A stretch of 64,000 nt of DNA from Brevibacillus massiliensis (GTDB lineage: Bacteria > Bacillota > Bacilli > Brevibacillales > Brevibacillaceae), in NCBI RefSeq assembly GCF_000311785.1, contig NZ_HE978542.1, positions 62,001 through 126,000 on the forward strand, given 5' to 3'. Both the position numbers and the translations under genes were made by a program. The notes under the pieces are model-generated. The model made no database searches and was not told the origin of the DNA. It saw only the letters and a list, made by a program, of their open reading frames with translations. This document shows positions 33,226 through 42,664 of the stretch, piece by piece (position 1 is the stretch's first letter; each line of letters begins with the position of its first letter).

Positions 33226-34011
33226 TTACAAGATCACCCTTCTCACATAATTTGAAATATACTCTATGATTAAAATAGCCGCGACAATGACGATCACTAC
33301 CAAGCTGGCTGAGCTGTAATTCAAGCTTTTATAATATAAGCTAAACAAGAATCCGATTCCCGTCCCTGTCAAAATTCCTATGAGAGTCGCATGGCGGATG
33401 TTCGTTTCCACCATAAACAAAATCCAGCTAAGAAGCTGAGGCATGCTCGCAGGAATGACGGATTGAAAAATAATCGGAAAATAACCAGCTCCCGTAGCTC
33501 TTAAGGCTTCCACGGAACTTTGGCTTACCTCGTCGATCGATTCCATAAAAGCCCTTGTCAAAAATCCGAACGTTCCGAAAAACAGCGCAAAATATCCCGT
33601 TAAGACGTTTTGTCCGAACGAAAACAGCAAAATCATGGACCATGCTGCAACATCGATGTTGCGGAACAAAGCTGCGACAGCTCTGCTGAATGAGCTGAAT
33701 ATGCCGTTTATTCCAGTCGTATTGGAGCCTAAAATCGCGCACAGCAGAGCGAACAAAGCAGCCACCGTTGTTGCCGCAATGGATACCAGCACCGTTTCAA
33801 CAAGTGTTTTCAATATGTCCGGCAGCTTTGTCATTGCCTTCTCATTCGGATAAAAGTTGGAAAATGTCCATTCTACCGCTTTCGGAATCGAGGTAAAGCC
33901 TTTGATCACATCATATTCCGTCACGGTGATTGCACCCCAAGTCAAAAATATCAACAAGGCGAAATAAATGAACGAGTTTCGTCTTTTCTTCGCAAAGAAA
34001 TCAGCCTGCAT
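33226..34011 (-). CDS. phnE: Phosphonate ABC permease, first copy
   Basis: 261 aa, starting at ATG 34011 (MQADFFAKKRRNSF) with GGGAGGA upstream; it overlaps the end of phnC by 11 nt. Six membrane segments, FRNIDVAAWSMILLF and the EAA-type loop QSSVEALRATGAGYFPIIFQ. Partner of the second PhnE. Confidence 0.92.
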   Translation of the reverse strand: MQADFFAKKRRNSFIYFALLIFLTWGAITVTEYDVIKGFTSIPKAVEWTFSNFYPNEKAMTKLPDILKTLVETVLVSIAATTVAALFALLCAILGSNTTGINGIFSSFSRAVAALFRNIDVAAWSMILLFSFGQNVLTGYFALFFGTFGFLTRAFMESIDEVSQSSVEALRATGAGYFPIIFQSVIPASMPQLLSWILFMVETNIRHATLIGILTGTGIGFLFSLYYKSLNYSSASLVVIVIVAAILIIEYISNYVRRVIL

Positions 34012-34789
34012 GTTGTCCTCCCTGCTCATCAACGGTTTTCCCAAAATCGGTACCATAGATGCTTTGGAGCTCATTTGTCTTGACTCCATCAGGCGTTCCG
34101 TCATACACCACTCTTCCTTTATTAACTCCAATAATTCGGTCCGAATATTTCAAAGCCACGTCCACTTGGTGCAAATTGATGATAACGGTAATTCCCATGG
34201 AGGACGATATATTTTTAAGATGCTCCATAATAATCCTGGAGGCGTTCGGGTCCAAAGAAGCGATAGGTTCATCGCAGAGCAGCATCTTCGGGTTTTGGAC
34301 CAAGGCTCTGGCAATCCCAACCCGCTGCTTTTGTCCGCCGCTTAGCTGGTCGCATCTTTTGTAAATGTGATCTTCCAAACCGAGAATCCGCAAAATGCTG
34401 TAAGCCTGCTGCTTTTCTTCTTCGGTGTACAAGCCCAGAACGCCGGCCAGCGTGGACTTATAACCAAGCCGGCCGTGCAGGACGTTTTCAATCACGCTTA
34501 AACGGTTGACCAAATTGTAATGTTGGAAAATCATGCCGATTCGCGTGCGCAGCTTCTTTAACTCTTTTTTCCGAAAATCCATTACATTGGCGCCATCGAA
34601 AATAATCTCGCCGCTGCTCGCATCAATCATACGGTTAATGCATCGAAGGAGAGTCGACTTTCCCGCTCCCGAAGGTCCGATGATCGAAACAAATTCTCCT
34701 TCTTTCACAGCGAAGCTAACATCTGATAACGCCTTTGTATCATGACCGTATTGCTTGGATACATTTTTAAATTCCAGTAACGTTGTCAT
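34001..34789 (-). CDS. phnC: Phosphonate ABC importer ATPase
   Basis: 262 aa, starting at ATG 34789. Walker A GPSGAGKSTL (about 38-47), Q-loop IFQHYNLV, signature LSGGQKQRVGIARALVQ, Walker B MLLCDEPIASLDP and the switch His in INLHQVDVALK. The PhnC-typical RRLGYKSTLAGVLGL-like helical segment is present as HGRLGYKSTLAGVLGLY. Follows phnD by 13 nt. Confidence 0.95.
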   Translation of the reverse strand: MTTLLEFKNVSKQYGHDTKALSDVSFAVKEGEFVSIIGPSGAGKSTLLRCINRMIDASSGEIIFDGANVMDFRKKELKKLRTRIGMIFQHYNLVNRLSVIENVLHGRLGYKSTLAGVLGLYTEEEKQQAYSILRILGLEDHIYKRCDQLSGGQKQRVGIARALVQNPKMLLCDEPIASLDPNASRIIMEHLKNISSSMGITVIINLHQVDVALKYSDRIIGVNKGRVVYDGTPDGVKTNELQSIYGTDFGKTVDEQGGQHAG

Positions 34790-34802
34790 GGCAACTCCTG
34801 GC

Positions 34803-35870
34803 TTATTTGGACAATTCCCGGATCGGATTGTACCAAGCGTCTTCTACCGTAACGAAATGTTCCTTGCCGGTTTTCTGCTTGAATATAGCTGTTCCCTTGG
34901 AATCCTTCGGCAGGAAAATTTTCGGGTTTTTCGTGACCTCATCGGAAGTAAAAGCGTCTCTAAGCTTCTTAACGTCTTCAGCACTAACCGTTCCCATATT
35001 GACGGCGAAAGGTCCGTTCAGAACCGGCGTTACGGAAATGACTGCAAATTCTTTCCCAACCAGCGTGTTAAACGGCTCAGCGGCGCCTTGTTTTACCTTG
35101 TATATCGCTCCAGGTTTATTGGCCGTTCCGGATGCCAATTCCACGTAGTTGGACACGCAACTATCACAGAACGCAGCTACATCCGCCTTACCCATCAGCA
35201 GGTTGGCCGCAGAGCCTTGGTGCGAACCTCCGAACAGCACCTCGCTGAAAAACTTGTCTTTGCCTCCTTGAAGCAAATCTTCCTCCGTCAAGTTTTTATA
35301 TTTATCTTGTTTGCTGAAATGGCTTACGATCCCGGTAGAAGGCACTTTAAATCCGGAAGTGGAGCTGTTGGAAACGAAAGAGAATTTTTTACCGACAATG
35401 TTGTCGATGGAAAAGCCGTCGCCGTTTTTATAGGCTTCTTCATCTCCTTTTCTAACACTTAACCAGCTGTAGTAAATAGCATCATCCAATGTACCTGATT
35501 CGCCGCTATTTACGATAAGCGGTTGAACCTCCTTGTTTTTGGCGTTCGCTTCAACATAGCCTTGAGCTCCCATATACGCCAGGTCGGCATTCCCGTTGGC
35601 GATGGACTCGATTGCAATGATGTAATCCGTTGTCGTCTTATGTAATACTTTCTTTCCCGTTGCTTTCTCAATCACTTTCCCAATTTCATCCCGCGTATCT
35701 TGCAAATCCGCACCCGATTCGTTCGGATACCATGCGATCGTAATGGTGTCTTTCGTTTGGGCCGTGGTTGCGGGGGCAGACGTGTTGTTGGAATCAGCCG
35801 ATTTGGAACTGCAAGCTGTAACTACCGCTACCAGAGATAAAGCAATACAAAGGGCAAATGCTTTTTTCAT
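34803..35870 (-). CDS. phnD: Phosphonate-binding lipoprotein
   Basis: 355 aa, starting at ATG 35870 with GGAGAGGAG upstream; an upstream in-frame ATG lacks a ribosome site. Lipoprotein signal ends VAVVTACSSKS (Cys about 20). PhnD family segments: TIAWYPNESGADLQDTRDEI, YMGAQGYVEAN, SFVSNSSTSGFKVPSTGIVS, FGGSHQGSAANLLMGKADVAAF. It captures phosphonates for import. A 130-bp gap upstream carries three 11-bp-spaced PhoP-like hexamers, so phnDCEE may have its own promoter. Confidence 0.94.
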   Translation of the reverse strand: MKKAFALCIALSLVAVVTACSSKSADSNNTSAPATTAQTKDTITIAWYPNESGADLQDTRDEIGKVIEKATGKKVLHKTTTDYIIAIESIANGNADLAYMGAQGYVEANAKNKEVQPLIVNSGESGTLDDAIYYSWLSVRKGDEEAYKNGDGFSIDNIVGKKFSFVSNSSTSGFKVPSTGIVSHFSKQDKYKNLTEEDLLQGGKDKFFSEVLFGGSHQGSAANLLMGKADVAAFCDSCVSNYVELASGTANKPGAIYKVKQGAAEPFNTLVGKEFAVISVTPVLNGPFAVNMGTVSAEDVKKLRDAFTSDEVTKNPKIFLPKDSKGTAIFKQKTGKEHFVTVEDAWYNPIRELSK

Positions 35871-35954
35871 TTTAAATCTCCTCTCCAATTTCAAATCGGT
35901 TTTTCTTGATGATGTGTTATTCAAGTCAAGTATACAAATTGTTTATCAATGGTT

Positions 35955-35982
35955 TGTTACTCGAATTTTAAATTCATGTAAG
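35955..35982 (-). promoter_or_regulatory. PhoP-box-like direct repeats upstream of phnD
   Basis: On the minus strand CTTACA (35982-35977), TTAAAA (35971-35966) and GTAACA (35960-35955) are spaced exactly 11 bp apart. Each matches TT(A/C/T)ACA in five of six positions. Weaker than the other two Pho sites in this cluster but in the right spacing and place. Confidence 0.5.
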
Positions 35983-35999
35983 ATAAAAATAACAACGAT

Positions 36000-36701
36000 T
36001 TAACTCGATACAAATTGACCATCCTGGATGCGGTATTCCCGGTTGCACAGATTTTGCATGAATTCAAGATCGTGGAAGATGCCGAGCATTGTTGTTCCTT
36101 CTTTCATCAACTGCTCGATCAATACCTTGACTTTGATCTTTGAAGCATGATCGAGACTTGCCGTCGGTTCGTCCAGCAGCAGCAGTCTCGGGCGCTTCAC
36201 CATCGCCCTTGCGATGTTTAATCGAAGCTTCTCACCGCCTGAGAAAGTGGTCGGGTAACTGTCCCATAAGCTGCGGTCCAATTCGAAATGATCGAGCATC
36301 TTCTCCGTTTCACGGTCGGCAAATTCAGCTTCGCGGCCCATCTCCAAAATCGCATGCTTGACCAATTCCCTGGCTGTCGTTCTGGGCATTACATTCAAAA
36401 ATTGCGATACATAGCCTATCTCATTCTTGCGCAACTCGATAATCGTTCTCTCGGGGGCATGAGCAAGGTCGATTGGCCCGAATTTTTTGGAATTGTATAC
36501 AATATGACCTTTTTGCGGCAAATACGTGCGGTAAATGCACCTTAGAACCGTTGATTTTCCGCTGCCGCTTTTTCCGGTGATACCGACGAATTCACCTTCC
36601 TTAACGAAAAAGCTTACGTTATTTATCGCTTTGATATGTTTGTTTATGTTATGCAAAGTAAATGATTTGGACAAATGCTCGATCGTCAGTATGTTTTCCA
36701 C
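36000..36701 (-). CDS. phnL: C-P lyase accessory ABC protein
   Basis: 233 aa, starting at GTG 36701 with AGGGTGGGG upstream; an ATG 18 nt earlier has no ribosome site. Walker A GKSGSGKSTVLRC, signature FSGGEKLRLNIARAMV, Walker B LLLLDEPTASLD. PhnL sits with the PhnGHIJK core and is needed with PhnG, H, I and M for ribose 1-phosphonate triphosphate formation. It follows phnM by 14 nt. Confidence 0.93.
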   Translation of the reverse strand: MENILTIEHLSKSFTLHNINKHIKAINNVSFFVKEGEFVGITGKSGSGKSTVLRCIYRTYLPQKGHIVYNSKKFGPIDLAHAPERTIIELRKNEIGYVSQFLNVMPRTTARELVKHAILEMGREAEFADRETEKMLDHFELDRSLWDSYPTTFSGGEKLRLNIARAMVKRPRLLLLDEPTASLDHASKIKVKVLIEQLMKEGTTMLGIFHDLEFMQNLCNREYRIQDGQFVSS

Positions 36702-36715
36702 AAAACCCCACCCTA

Positions 36716-37894
36716 TCAAATCCTGTAATTGGTTTTCTGTATCAGCTTTCCGTCCACAAACACCGTAGTGATGACCGGAAAATCAGGTTCGATCTTTTCA
36801 ATCACGAGAAGGTCAGCCTTTTTCCCTTCCCGGATGGAGCCGATTTCCTCATCAATGCTGACCGCTCTTGCGGGATTCAGTGAAACGAGCTTGAACATTT
36901 CAACCAAGTCCATCTGACAATGGTTCGCGAGATAAAATACAGCATGAAGCAGCGCAGCCGGATAATAATCGCTGCACAGAATGTCGATGCTGTGATGCCG
37001 GACCGCTTCCGCAGCCGACAAGTTTCCATTGTGCGAACCGCCCAAAATCACATTCGGCGCCCCCGCTACGGTATACATCCCTTTTTCCTTTGCTTTCCTG
37101 GCAATTTCCAGAGTAATCGGGAATTCGCTGATGACGGCGCCGAAGCTTTGCACCAGCTCCAGCTTTTCAATTGAATCGTCGTCATGGGAGGCAATAGGTA
37201 TCTGATGTTCTTTGGCCAGCTCCGCGATCTCCCGGATCCCCGCCTCGGTTATTTTCGGTTTCGTTTGATGCTTGAATATGAGTTCATCGATGCTTTCGTC
37301 GTTGATTTGCTCATACCCTTTGATCGTTTTCCTGTAAACTTCCAGGTCCCGGTATTGCCCTTGTCCCGGCGTATGATCCATGAATGAGACAAGATGTACC
37401 TTCCGCTCGGAGATATACCTTTTTACATTATCGATTTCCTCCACATTGTCGATCTCAAATCTCGCGTGAAACCGATGGCGTACCAAATGCTTGGTCTCAT
37501 GAGTCTGATCGATCAAATCAATCAATTTCCTCACATTTTCCGGCTCACGGATCGGCCTGTACTTATAATCGAGAGATTTAAAGATCGACAGCGAGTGATA
37601 CATCGTTGTTATGCCATGGGAAATCAGTTCTTTTTCGGCTTCCCGAAGGCCTAGGCGGAAATCCATCAGAGAGGTGGGCCTTGGCGCCGTCATATGTTCG
37701 ATATAATCGGAATGAATGTCGATGAATCCCGGGGAAACATACCCGCCAGCCGCATCGATCACCTCGATGCATTCGTCAGGCTCTATCTCCCCCTGCCTCG
37801 CTATTCGCTCGATCCGGTCCTCCCGGATTAATAGATCGAAGCCTTCAAGAATCGTCTCTTCCGTTATAATGAGTCCATTCTTAATCAGATACAT
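36716..37894 (-). CDS. phnM: Alpha-D-ribose 1-methylphosphonate 5-triphosphate diphosphatase
   Basis: 392 aa, starting at ATG 37894. An amidohydrolase-fold metallo-enzyme that removes pyrophosphate from the phosphonate-ribose triphosphate. Metal-binding segments FIDIHSDYIEH, HRFHARFEI, SFMDHTPGQGQY, ASHDDDS and ILCSDYYPAALL are all present, in family order. Length is normal. Confidence 0.95.
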   Translation of the reverse strand: MYLIKNGLIITEETILEGFDLLIREDRIERIARQGEIEPDECIEVIDAAGGYVSPGFIDIHSDYIEHMTAPRPTSLMDFRLGLREAEKELISHGITTMYHSLSIFKSLDYKYRPIREPENVRKLIDLIDQTHETKHLVRHRFHARFEIDNVEEIDNVKRYISERKVHLVSFMDHTPGQGQYRDLEVYRKTIKGYEQINDESIDELIFKHQTKPKITEAGIREIAELAKEHQIPIASHDDDSIEKLELVQSFGAVISEFPITLEIARKAKEKGMYTVAGAPNVILGGSHNGNLSAAEAVRHHSIDILCSDYYPAALLHAVFYLANHCQMDLVEMFKLVSLNPARAVSIDEEIGSIREGKKADLLVIEKIEPDFPVITTVFVDGKLIQKTNYRI

Positions 37895-37920
37895 ACGACT
37901 GCCTCCATCTGTTGGTTTGA

Positions 37921-38766
37921 TTAGAGCAGCGAATGAACCAACTGCTGCGTATAGGCATGCTGCGGGTCTTCAAGTATTTGGTCGGTTAAGCCTTGTTCGA
38001 CCACTTGGCCGTTCAGCATGACCATCGTCCGGTCGGCAAGCATGCGGATCACGCTGAGATCGTGTGAAACAAGGAGGATGCTGATGTTCAGTTCCCGTTG
38101 CAAATGCTTGATCAAATCGAGCACGTTGGCTTGCACTGATAAATCGAGTCCTGTCGTTACTTCGTCCAGCAAAAGAATCGGCGGGTTGTTGGATAACGCC
38201 TTGGCGATTTGAACCCTCTGCTGCATGCCTCCGGAGAAGTTTTTCGGGGCTTCCTTCATCCGGTATACGGGAATATAAACCCGATCCAGCAGCTCTCTTC
38301 CCCTCGCTTCCATCGCCCCAACATTTCGGTTTCCGGCTGCGATCATCTTCTCCGCAATATTACCGATCGAGGTAAACTGCATTCTCAAACCCATCACTGG
38401 ATTTTGGTAAACTTTGCCCATCAAGTGATTCCGGATAAATCTTTTTTGCTGGGCAGACTCCTCAAACAGATTGCTCCTACCTTCCTTATAGGCCTGGAGG
38501 TAGGCTTCTCCGCTTGTCACCTCCTGGTCAAAATAAATGCATCTCATCAACGTCGACTTGCCGCTGCCGCTCTCGCCCACTATGCCTAAAACTTCACCGG
38601 GATATAGTTCAAGCGATATATCCTGACACGAATATACGGTGCCGCAAGCCGGACAGTAATTTTTGTCTAATTTCCGTCCCGCCCGGCTTCCGCATTGATC
38701 GCATCCGCTGCCGAATTGCTTGTTCAAGTTTTTGATAGTCAGGATCGGAGCTGCCGATTCACCCAT
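37921..38766 (-). CDS. phnK: C-P lyase complex ABC protein with a zinc-ribbon insertion
   Basis: 281 aa, starting at ATG 38766. Walker A GESGSGKSTLMRCI, signature NFSGGMQQRVQIAKAL, Walker B ILLLDEVTTGLDL (Glu replaced by Glu-Val: DEV instead of DEP). PhnK binds the PhnGHIJ core. Between strand 1 and Walker A there is an insertion with four Cys in two CxxC pairs (CDQC ... CPAC), likely a small zinc ribbon. E. coli PhnK lacks it, as far as I recall. Confidence 0.93.
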   Translation of the reverse strand: MGESAAPILTIKNLNKQFGSGCDQCGSRAGRKLDKNYCPACGTVYSCQDISLELYPGEVLGIVGESGSGKSTLMRCIYFDQEVTSGEAYLQAYKEGRSNLFEESAQQKRFIRNHLMGKVYQNPVMGLRMQFTSIGNIAEKMIAAGNRNVGAMEARGRELLDRVYIPVYRMKEAPKNFSGGMQQRVQIAKALSNNPPILLLDEVTTGLDLSVQANVLDLIKHLQRELNISILLVSHDLSVIRMLADRTMVMLNGQVVEQGLTDQILEDPQHAYTQQLVHSLL

Positions 38767-38781
38767 CTTTACGTCACCTCT

Positions 38782-39642
38782 TTATAAGGACTGCATAAGA
38801 ACTGCCGATTGCCGATTCATCCGGCTTAAACAATAGCTGGTATCATTGCACTGGTAATAGATGACGCCGGCAGCGGCATCGAACAGTTCGTCCATAAACA
38901 CCCCTTGAGCTCCACACAGCTTGCAGGACTTGTCTTGGAAAGATTCCGTCCGAAAAGGAACGTCTTCGAACGAAAGCGAGACGACCCGGGTATAGGGAGG
39001 AACCGCATAAATCTTTTTTTCCCGGCCTGCGCCAAGCAAAATTAACGCCTCGGAGTTGTCCAGCTTCGGGTTGTCGAACTTCGGTATAGGACTCGGCGCC
39101 ATCACATACCTGTCATGCACCATAACCGGATGGTCGGCGCCGGTCGTCATATTTCTGTATTTCATGATTTGCTCGAACAGCATCAACCATGCGCCGCTGT
39201 AATCCTTTTCCCCGTGCAGCTTCTTGGTTTCCCGCTCACTGGGTTCATACTTCCGAAGAGGTTCCGGCAGCGGCACTTGCAGAACGAGAATCTGGCCGGG
39301 CTTAAGCGGAATTTCCGGAATCCGGTGCCTCGATTGAATGAGCGTCGCTTCCGACGTATCTTCTACGGTTTTCACGCCCGTCGTTTTTTGAATCAATTTT
39401 TTAATGCTCACAGCGTTGACGGATTCGTCCGATCCTTGATCGATTACTTTGAGCACGTCCTTTTTCCCGATCAGGGACAAGGTGAGCTGAAGCCCTCCGG
39501 TTCCCCACCCCCGGCCAATAGGCATTTCTCTGGAGGCGAAAGGCACCTGGTATCCAGGGATGGCGATGGCTTTCAAGGTCGCTCTGCGGATTTCTCTTTT
39601 CGAGCCTTCGTCAAAAAAAGCGAAATTATATTGGATTCGCAT
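38782..39642 (-). CDS. phnJ: Carbon-phosphorus lyase (radical SAM, catalytic subunit)
   Basis: 286 aa, starting at ATG 39642, overlapping the end of phnI by 17 nt. It splits the C-P bond of ribose 1-phosphonate 5-phosphate. The cluster motif CX2CX21CX5C is exactly present at Cys240, Cys243, Cys265 and Cys271. Gly30 in AIPGYQVPF is the counterpart of the glycyl radical residue of E. coli PhnJ. Full length and intact. Confidence 0.97.
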   Translation of the reverse strand: MRIQYNFAFFDEGSKREIRRATLKAIAIPGYQVPFASREMPIGRGWGTGGLQLTLSLIGKKDVLKVIDQGSDESVNAVSIKKLIQKTTGVKTVEDTSEATLIQSRHRIPEIPLKPGQILVLQVPLPEPLRKYEPSERETKKLHGEKDYSGAWLMLFEQIMKYRNMTTGADHPVMVHDRYVMAPSPIPKFDNPKLDNSEALILLGAGREKKIYAVPPYTRVVSLSFEDVPFRTESFQDKSCKLCGAQGVFMDELFDAAAGVIYYQCNDTSYCLSRMNRQSAVLMQSL

Positions 39643-40780
39643 AGGTTACACCTCCTTCAGCTTTCTCGCTTTGAACTTGCTTCGTCTTGCGCACATCGTT
39701 CAACTTGGATTGGAAGGTGACATAGTGCGGCATTTTCAAGTGAGAAATAAACCCTGTAGACTCCACTGAATCGATATGGTAAAGAACAAATTCCTCGTTC
39801 TGCGTCGGTATGCTTTGATCGCCTTTCTCGAGGTTTTTGTCCAAAATGCTCATGGCAATCGCTTTGGTTTCATTTTGTCCGTAGCAGAGCCCGTAACCGA
39901 TATCAAACTCAAGCTCTTTTCTGCCTTTTTCTCTTTCCACGGTTGCCGGCATCAGCATTTCCACTTCCGTCACTTTGATGTCTCCAATGTAGTAAGCTTC
40001 GTCCTCGTCCTCAGATGGCTTCAGCGGATTGTTGATATAGACGGGCAGTTGTCCGACACGCAACTCGCCGACGGTAGGATGGGTCGCTCCGTATCCGCGG
40101 ATAACTGCATACGCCAACGAAGTAACAGCCCCCGTCTGCCCCCGGGTTAAAATTTGCAGCTTCTGGCTGCGGCTGGCCGGGAACGTCAAGCTCTTTCTCG
40201 TCACATCGTCCGGCTCCCGGTCATCTGCTGGACAATTTGCTATGAGACCTTCTTTTCTCAAATAATCCAACACTTTTGGCAACCGGGTTAAATCAGTATC
40301 TTGATTGAGGCTCTTCTCCCCAGCTCCGGCTTCATGTTCAAATTCGTGCAGCCATTCGCTAACCGCCGCTTCCGTTTCACCGATCAAGTCAAAATCCAGC
40401 AAGCGATGGCTATAATCCGTTGACGCTCCAAGGATTTGCCCGCCCGGAATATCTTTGAAGCTGGCGGAAATTCTTCTTTCTACCAGCATCTGCTCGGAAA
40501 CAACCGTTTTCGAATAATGCTTTCTGGGCAAAGTGGACCGGTATGCTCTCAGAAGAAAAACAGCTTCCTCCGGATTGCCTTCCGCTTGCTTGATCGCAAG
40601 TGCCGCCAACGTTTCGCTGTACAGGCCGCTCTCCGACATGACTTGATCGACCAAGCCTCTCATTCCGCTTTCGATCTTATCGACGTCCAGCACTTTTTTT
40701 TGCTTTACTCTCTCGTATTTGATTCGTTTCAATGATTCCTCAATGGCAAAGGTGCCGCCTTTCACCGCTACGTACCCCAT
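39626..40780 (-). CDS. phnI: Nucleosidase-like subunit of the C-P lyase complex
   Basis: 384 aa, starting at ATG 40780 (MGYVAVKGGTFAIEES). PhnI attaches the phosphonate to the ribose of ATP with loss of adenine, aided by PhnG, H and L. Family segments: LVDQVMSESGLYSETLAALA, RRISASFKDIPGGQILGAS, YAVIRGYGATHPTVGELR, DIGYGLCYGQNETKAIAMS. Starts immediately after phnH stop. Confidence 0.95.
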   Translation of the reverse strand: MGYVAVKGGTFAIEESLKRIKYERVKQKKVLDVDKIESGMRGLVDQVMSESGLYSETLAALAIKQAEGNPEEAVFLLRAYRSTLPRKHYSKTVVSEQMLVERRISASFKDIPGGQILGASTDYSHRLLDFDLIGETEAAVSEWLHEFEHEAGAGEKSLNQDTDLTRLPKVLDYLRKEGLIANCPADDREPDDVTRKSLTFPASRSQKLQILTRGQTGAVTSLAYAVIRGYGATHPTVGELRVGQLPVYINNPLKPSEDEDEAYYIGDIKVTEVEMLMPATVEREKGRKELEFDIGYGLCYGQNETKAIAMSILDKNLEKGDQSIPTQNEEFVLYHIDSVESTGFISHLKMPHYVTFQSKLNDVRKTKQVQSEKAEGGVTYANPI

Positions 40781-41380
40781 TTACCTGACTTCCTCCTTCC
40801 GTATCTGAGTCGTCCTTGGCAAACAAAGGAGACGATGGCTCTCGTCGATGAAGATGAGATCGATTCCAAGCGGATACTCGGCGTTTTTTTCCTCCCGAAT
40901 TTGGATCCAGTCCGCGCTCGCCTTCACTTGAACAAAGCTTTCGCCGCGAATGCCCGGACCAGTCAGCCGTAAAGCCTTGTCCCCCGACACCGCCTCCGTT
41001 TCTACGATAACGGTGGCTGATTGGTGAGGATCGATCAGCTCTCCGATCTTCGCCTTTTGGAGAGCGTTCCGCAAATCGTCCGATGCAGCATCCTGCAGAA
41101 CAAAAATAAAATCCGCACGCTCCGCTTCCGCTGTATTGGCGTAAGTTAGCCGGTTGAACATGTGCGTAACCTGGGCTTCCTTTTCGGAAAACACTTTGAA
41201 GGTGACCTCCGTATCCAGAAGCATCATGGCGATTATCATGGTCGAAGGAAAACAACCGGCATCCCTGTCCAGCTTGCCAGCCTCAGCGGCAAGATCGGAG
41301 ATCAATCCCGGCCTCGACATGGAATCTACTACTTTTCTATAGGAAGCTTGAATATCGTGAACCAGGTCCAGCTTCACCAT
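40781..41380 (-). CDS. phnH: C-P lyase complex subunit PhnH
   Basis: 199 aa, starting at ATG 41380 (MVKLDLVHDIQASYR) with AAGGGGAG 5-6 nt upstream; the ATG five codons earlier overlaps the phnG stop region. The fold is a degenerate PLP-enzyme-like domain without cofactor. Segments SYRKVVDSMSRPGLI, LLDTEVTFKVF and GIDLIFIDESHRLLCLPRTT are typical. Confidence 0.93.
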   Translation of the reverse strand: MVKLDLVHDIQASYRKVVDSMSRPGLISDLAAEAGKLDRDAGCFPSTMIIAMMLLDTEVTFKVFSEKEAQVTHMFNRLTYANTAEAERADFIFVLQDAASDDLRNALQKAKIGELIDPHQSATVIVETEAVSGDKALRLTGPGIRGESFVQVKASADWIQIREEKNAEYPLGIDLIFIDESHRLLCLPRTTQIRKEEVR

Positions 41381-41391
41381 TGTCTCCCCTT

Positions 41392-41817
41392 TCATTCCGT
41401 GTCCATTGTTTCAAAATCTACTTTGGTCCTTAGCATTTTGGCTGCGAATGCTTTTCGCTCGTCCGCGATTCGGTCCGCTTCGGCCTGCAGCAATACCGAC
41501 CAAGCAGCGGTTTCTTTCAGCCGGGCTTCATATGCCGCATCAATGACTGCCAAATCGTAGGCTCGCTCCGGTTCGTCGCCTTTCAAGATTCCAATCCCCA
41601 TACAGCCTTCAATTTGGACCTTGCATTCGGTAACGAATACTTCGCCCAAATAAAACAAGCTTTTCTGCGCGGTTTCTCTTACCTTTACCATCACCAAGCC
41701 ATGATTCGGCTCCTCTATCGTTGTCACTTGATACCGATTTTTGATTTCTTGCGCTAATGCAGCTGCAAGCCCGGCAGAACCGTTAATCAGGATCTCCGTT
41801 CTTTGTTTCCGCTTCAT
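41392..41817 (-). CDS. phnG: C-P lyase complex subunit PhnG
   Basis: 141 aa, starting at ATG 41817 (MKRKQRTEILI) with GGAAGGAGG 8 nt upstream; longer readings are not supported. PhnG-like segments: LVMVKVRETAQKSLFYLGEVFVTECKVQI and GIGILKGDEPERAYDLAVIDAAYEARLKET (given in part). First gene of the phnGHIJKML row. Two TTAACA repeats with 11-bp period lie 70-85 bp upstream. Confidence 0.93.
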   Translation of the reverse strand: MKRKQRTEILINGSAGLAAALAQEIKNRYQVTTIEEPNHGLVMVKVRETAQKSLFYLGEVFVTECKVQIEGCMGIGILKGDEPERAYDLAVIDAAYEARLKETAAWSVLLQAEADRIADERKAFAAKMLRTKVDFETMDTE

Positions 41818-41884
41818 GCCAAACCTCCTTCCCGCTTGTGATCGTCTGCCAACAACCACGATATCTTGTTGCCAGGCCAGCGGA

Positions 41885-41901
41885 TGTTAAGTTCATGTTA
41901 A
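41885..41901 (-). promoter_or_regulatory. PhoP-box pair upstream of phnG
   Basis: On the minus strand TTAACA (41901-41896) and TTAACA (41890-41885) are perfect hexamers with an 11-bp period. They overlap the stop codon of the GntR gene and lie about 70 bp before phnG. PhoP of Bacillus binds TT(A/C/T)ACA repeats of this spacing. Confidence 0.65.
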
Positions 41902-42599
41902 AGTACATAGGTAAAGTAGTCGCCGCGGTAGATCGTTTTGCTGTACTCAAGCGTTCGGCCGGTCCGGTGATCCACACATTCGGATTCTAAAACTAACAAA
42001 GGGATCAAACCTGAACACGCAAGCAGTGCCCTCTCATATTTGGAAGGGAAAGTAACGCTTAGCAAAGTTTGTGTGGAACGGAGGTCCGTATATCCTCTTT
42101 CCCTGTAAAATTCGAACATCGAGGTAATTTCGCTCCCGATTCGTTCGATTTCGCCAAACATCGTTTCCGCCACATAAGAAATATGTACAGCCATCGGGAC
42201 TTGATCGATGATTCGCAGCCTTCCCACTTTAAACACCCGATCCTGCTCTTCCGCTCCGAGTGCTTCATAAATTTTGTTGTTATATTCGATTGGCTCGCAA
42301 AATATATTTTTCGATTGATAGTTATAGCCCAGCTGCATCATCTTTTTGCTGAAGCTTTCTCTTGTGAACAACGCCAAGGGTATACGCTGATGCCGGTCTT
42401 TGACAAAGCTGCCTTTTCCTTGTTTGGAATAGATATAGCCCAGCTCTTGAAGCCTTTCATAAGCTTTCCGCGCGGTGATCCGGGGGACACGGAACAGATC
42501 CGCAAGCTCGTTCTCAGACGGCAGCTTATCGTCGGGATCGTATTTGCCTGCCTGAATATCCGCAATCAAGTGATCCATGATATCCATCTCTTCAGACAT
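41898..42599 (-). CDS. phnF: GntR/HutC-family regulator of the phosphonate cluster
   Basis: 233 aa, starting at ATG 42599 (MSEEMDIMDHLIADIQ) with AGGAGG upstream. N-terminal winged helix (LPSENELADLFRVPRITARKAYERLQELG, in part) followed by a UTRA ligand domain (about 75-225). PhnF-type regulators of this family repress phosphonate or phosphate genes. It lies between the acetyltransferase and phnG genes, on the same strand. Confidence 0.88.
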   Translation of the reverse strand: MSEEMDIMDHLIADIQAGKYDPDDKLPSENELADLFRVPRITARKAYERLQELGYIYSKQGKGSFVKDRHQRIPLALFTRESFSKKMMQLGYNYQSKNIFCEPIEYNNKIYEALGAEEQDRVFKVGRLRIIDQVPMAVHISYVAETMFGEIERIGSEITSMFEFYRERGYTDLRSTQTLLSVTFPSKYERALLACSGLIPLLVLESECVDHRTGRTLEYSKTIYRGDYFTYVL

Positions 42600-42664
42600 T
42601 TCAGCCAACCTCCTAAACGATAACTCGGAAACAAGGCACGGGGCATTCAGCATCAGATGCAGGT

